A stretch of 7,260 nt of DNA from an uncultured Odoribacter sp. (GTDB taxonomy: Bacteria > Bacteroidota > Bacteroidia > Bacteroidales > Marinifilaceae), in assembly GCA_905204385.1 (NCBI GenBank), contig CAJKZL010000144.1, forward strand, positions 1 to 7,260, read 5' to 3'. Both the position numbers and the translations under genes were made by a program. Below, one piece after another: positions 7,127 through 7,260 of this stretch; positions within the stretch are counted from its first letter, which is position 1, and every line of letters starts with the position of its first letter. The notes beneath the pieces were generated by a model. It did no database searches. It worked only from the letters and a program-made list of their open reading frames with translations, and was not told the origin of the DNA.

Positions 7127-7260
7127 TTAATTTTTCTCTGTTTTTGCGACAGGAGTACAAGCCAACATCTTCATCATCGACCAATGATCCCCCAGCATCC
7201 GGTAAACTTCAAGCCGATCGGCCAAAACTCTCCAATTTTCTGGATTATGCCGATACAGAT
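7127..7260 (-). CDS. C-terminal end of an unrecognised protein (runs off right edge)
   Basis: A frame open from the window edge ends in TAA at 7129-7127. Its last 44 residues include LYRHNPENWRVLADRLEVY and then MLGDHWSMMKMLACTP. The alternating aromatic, Leu and Ala pattern with PENW and GDH suggests helical-repeat (TPR-like) packing, but the fragment is too short to name a family. It lies 15 bases before the RsbW-like kinase gene and is probably co-transcribed with it, so the full gene may be another component of the switch. The frame is supported by this operon-like spacing; the function is unknown. Confidence 0.6.
   Translation of the reverse strand, partial: LYRHNPENWRVLADRLEVYRMLGDHWSMMKMLACTPVAKTEKN

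Overview
The window looks like chromosomal DNA of a Bacteroidota bacterium, most likely a gut-type Bacteroidales; genus is not resolvable by eye. The support is: several upstream regions carry the Bacteroides-type -7 box TAnnTTTG with a T-rich -33 element about 17-20 bases upstream; Shine-Dalgarno sequences are mostly absent; and the YbiT-like ABC-F protein has the altered second nucleotide-binding site I associate with Bacteroidetes homologues. No rRNA, tRNA, CRISPR array, insertion sequence or integrase is visible.

Layout from left to right. (1) 1-361, minus: first 120 codons of an aconitase/3-isopropylmalate dehydratase large-subunit family enzyme that runs off the left edge. (2) 592-2112, minus: a lipoprotein with a gingipain (C25)-like caspase-fold signature, own promoter, and a long hairpin-plus-U-tract terminator. 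(3) 2266-3879, minus: a YbiT-like ABC-F ATPase with an intact first and heavily degenerate second ATPase domain, also with its own promoter and terminator. (4) 3970-4494, minus: a stand-alone LytTR DNA-binding regulator. (5) A 244-base divergent intergenic region rich in short inverted repeats. (6) 4739-5794, plus: a STAS-domain (anti-anti-sigma type) protein fused to a large C-terminal domain, interrupted by an in-frame amber codon at 5573-5575 with conserved-looking coding sequence continuing in the same frame for 72 codons. (7) 5838-6596, plus: an ABC-ATPase-like protein that has lost nearly every catalytic motif. (8) 6686-7111, minus: an RsbW/SpoIIAB-type GHKL kinase/anti-sigma factor, convergent with the preceding gene across a hairpin. 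(9) 7127-7260, minus: the C-terminal tail of an unrecognised gene just upstream of the kinase.

The right half reads as a signalling cluster. A STAS antagonist-like protein and an RsbW-like kinase are the two halves of a partner-switching module, here separated by a pseudo-ABC ATPase and divergent from a LytTR regulator. The natural inference is a regulatory switch in which the STAS protein and/or the pseudo-ATPase bind a partner, but the amber codon suggests that in this strain the STAS component is truncated. The left half consists of separately transcribed housekeeping or surface genes with no obvious link to the switch.
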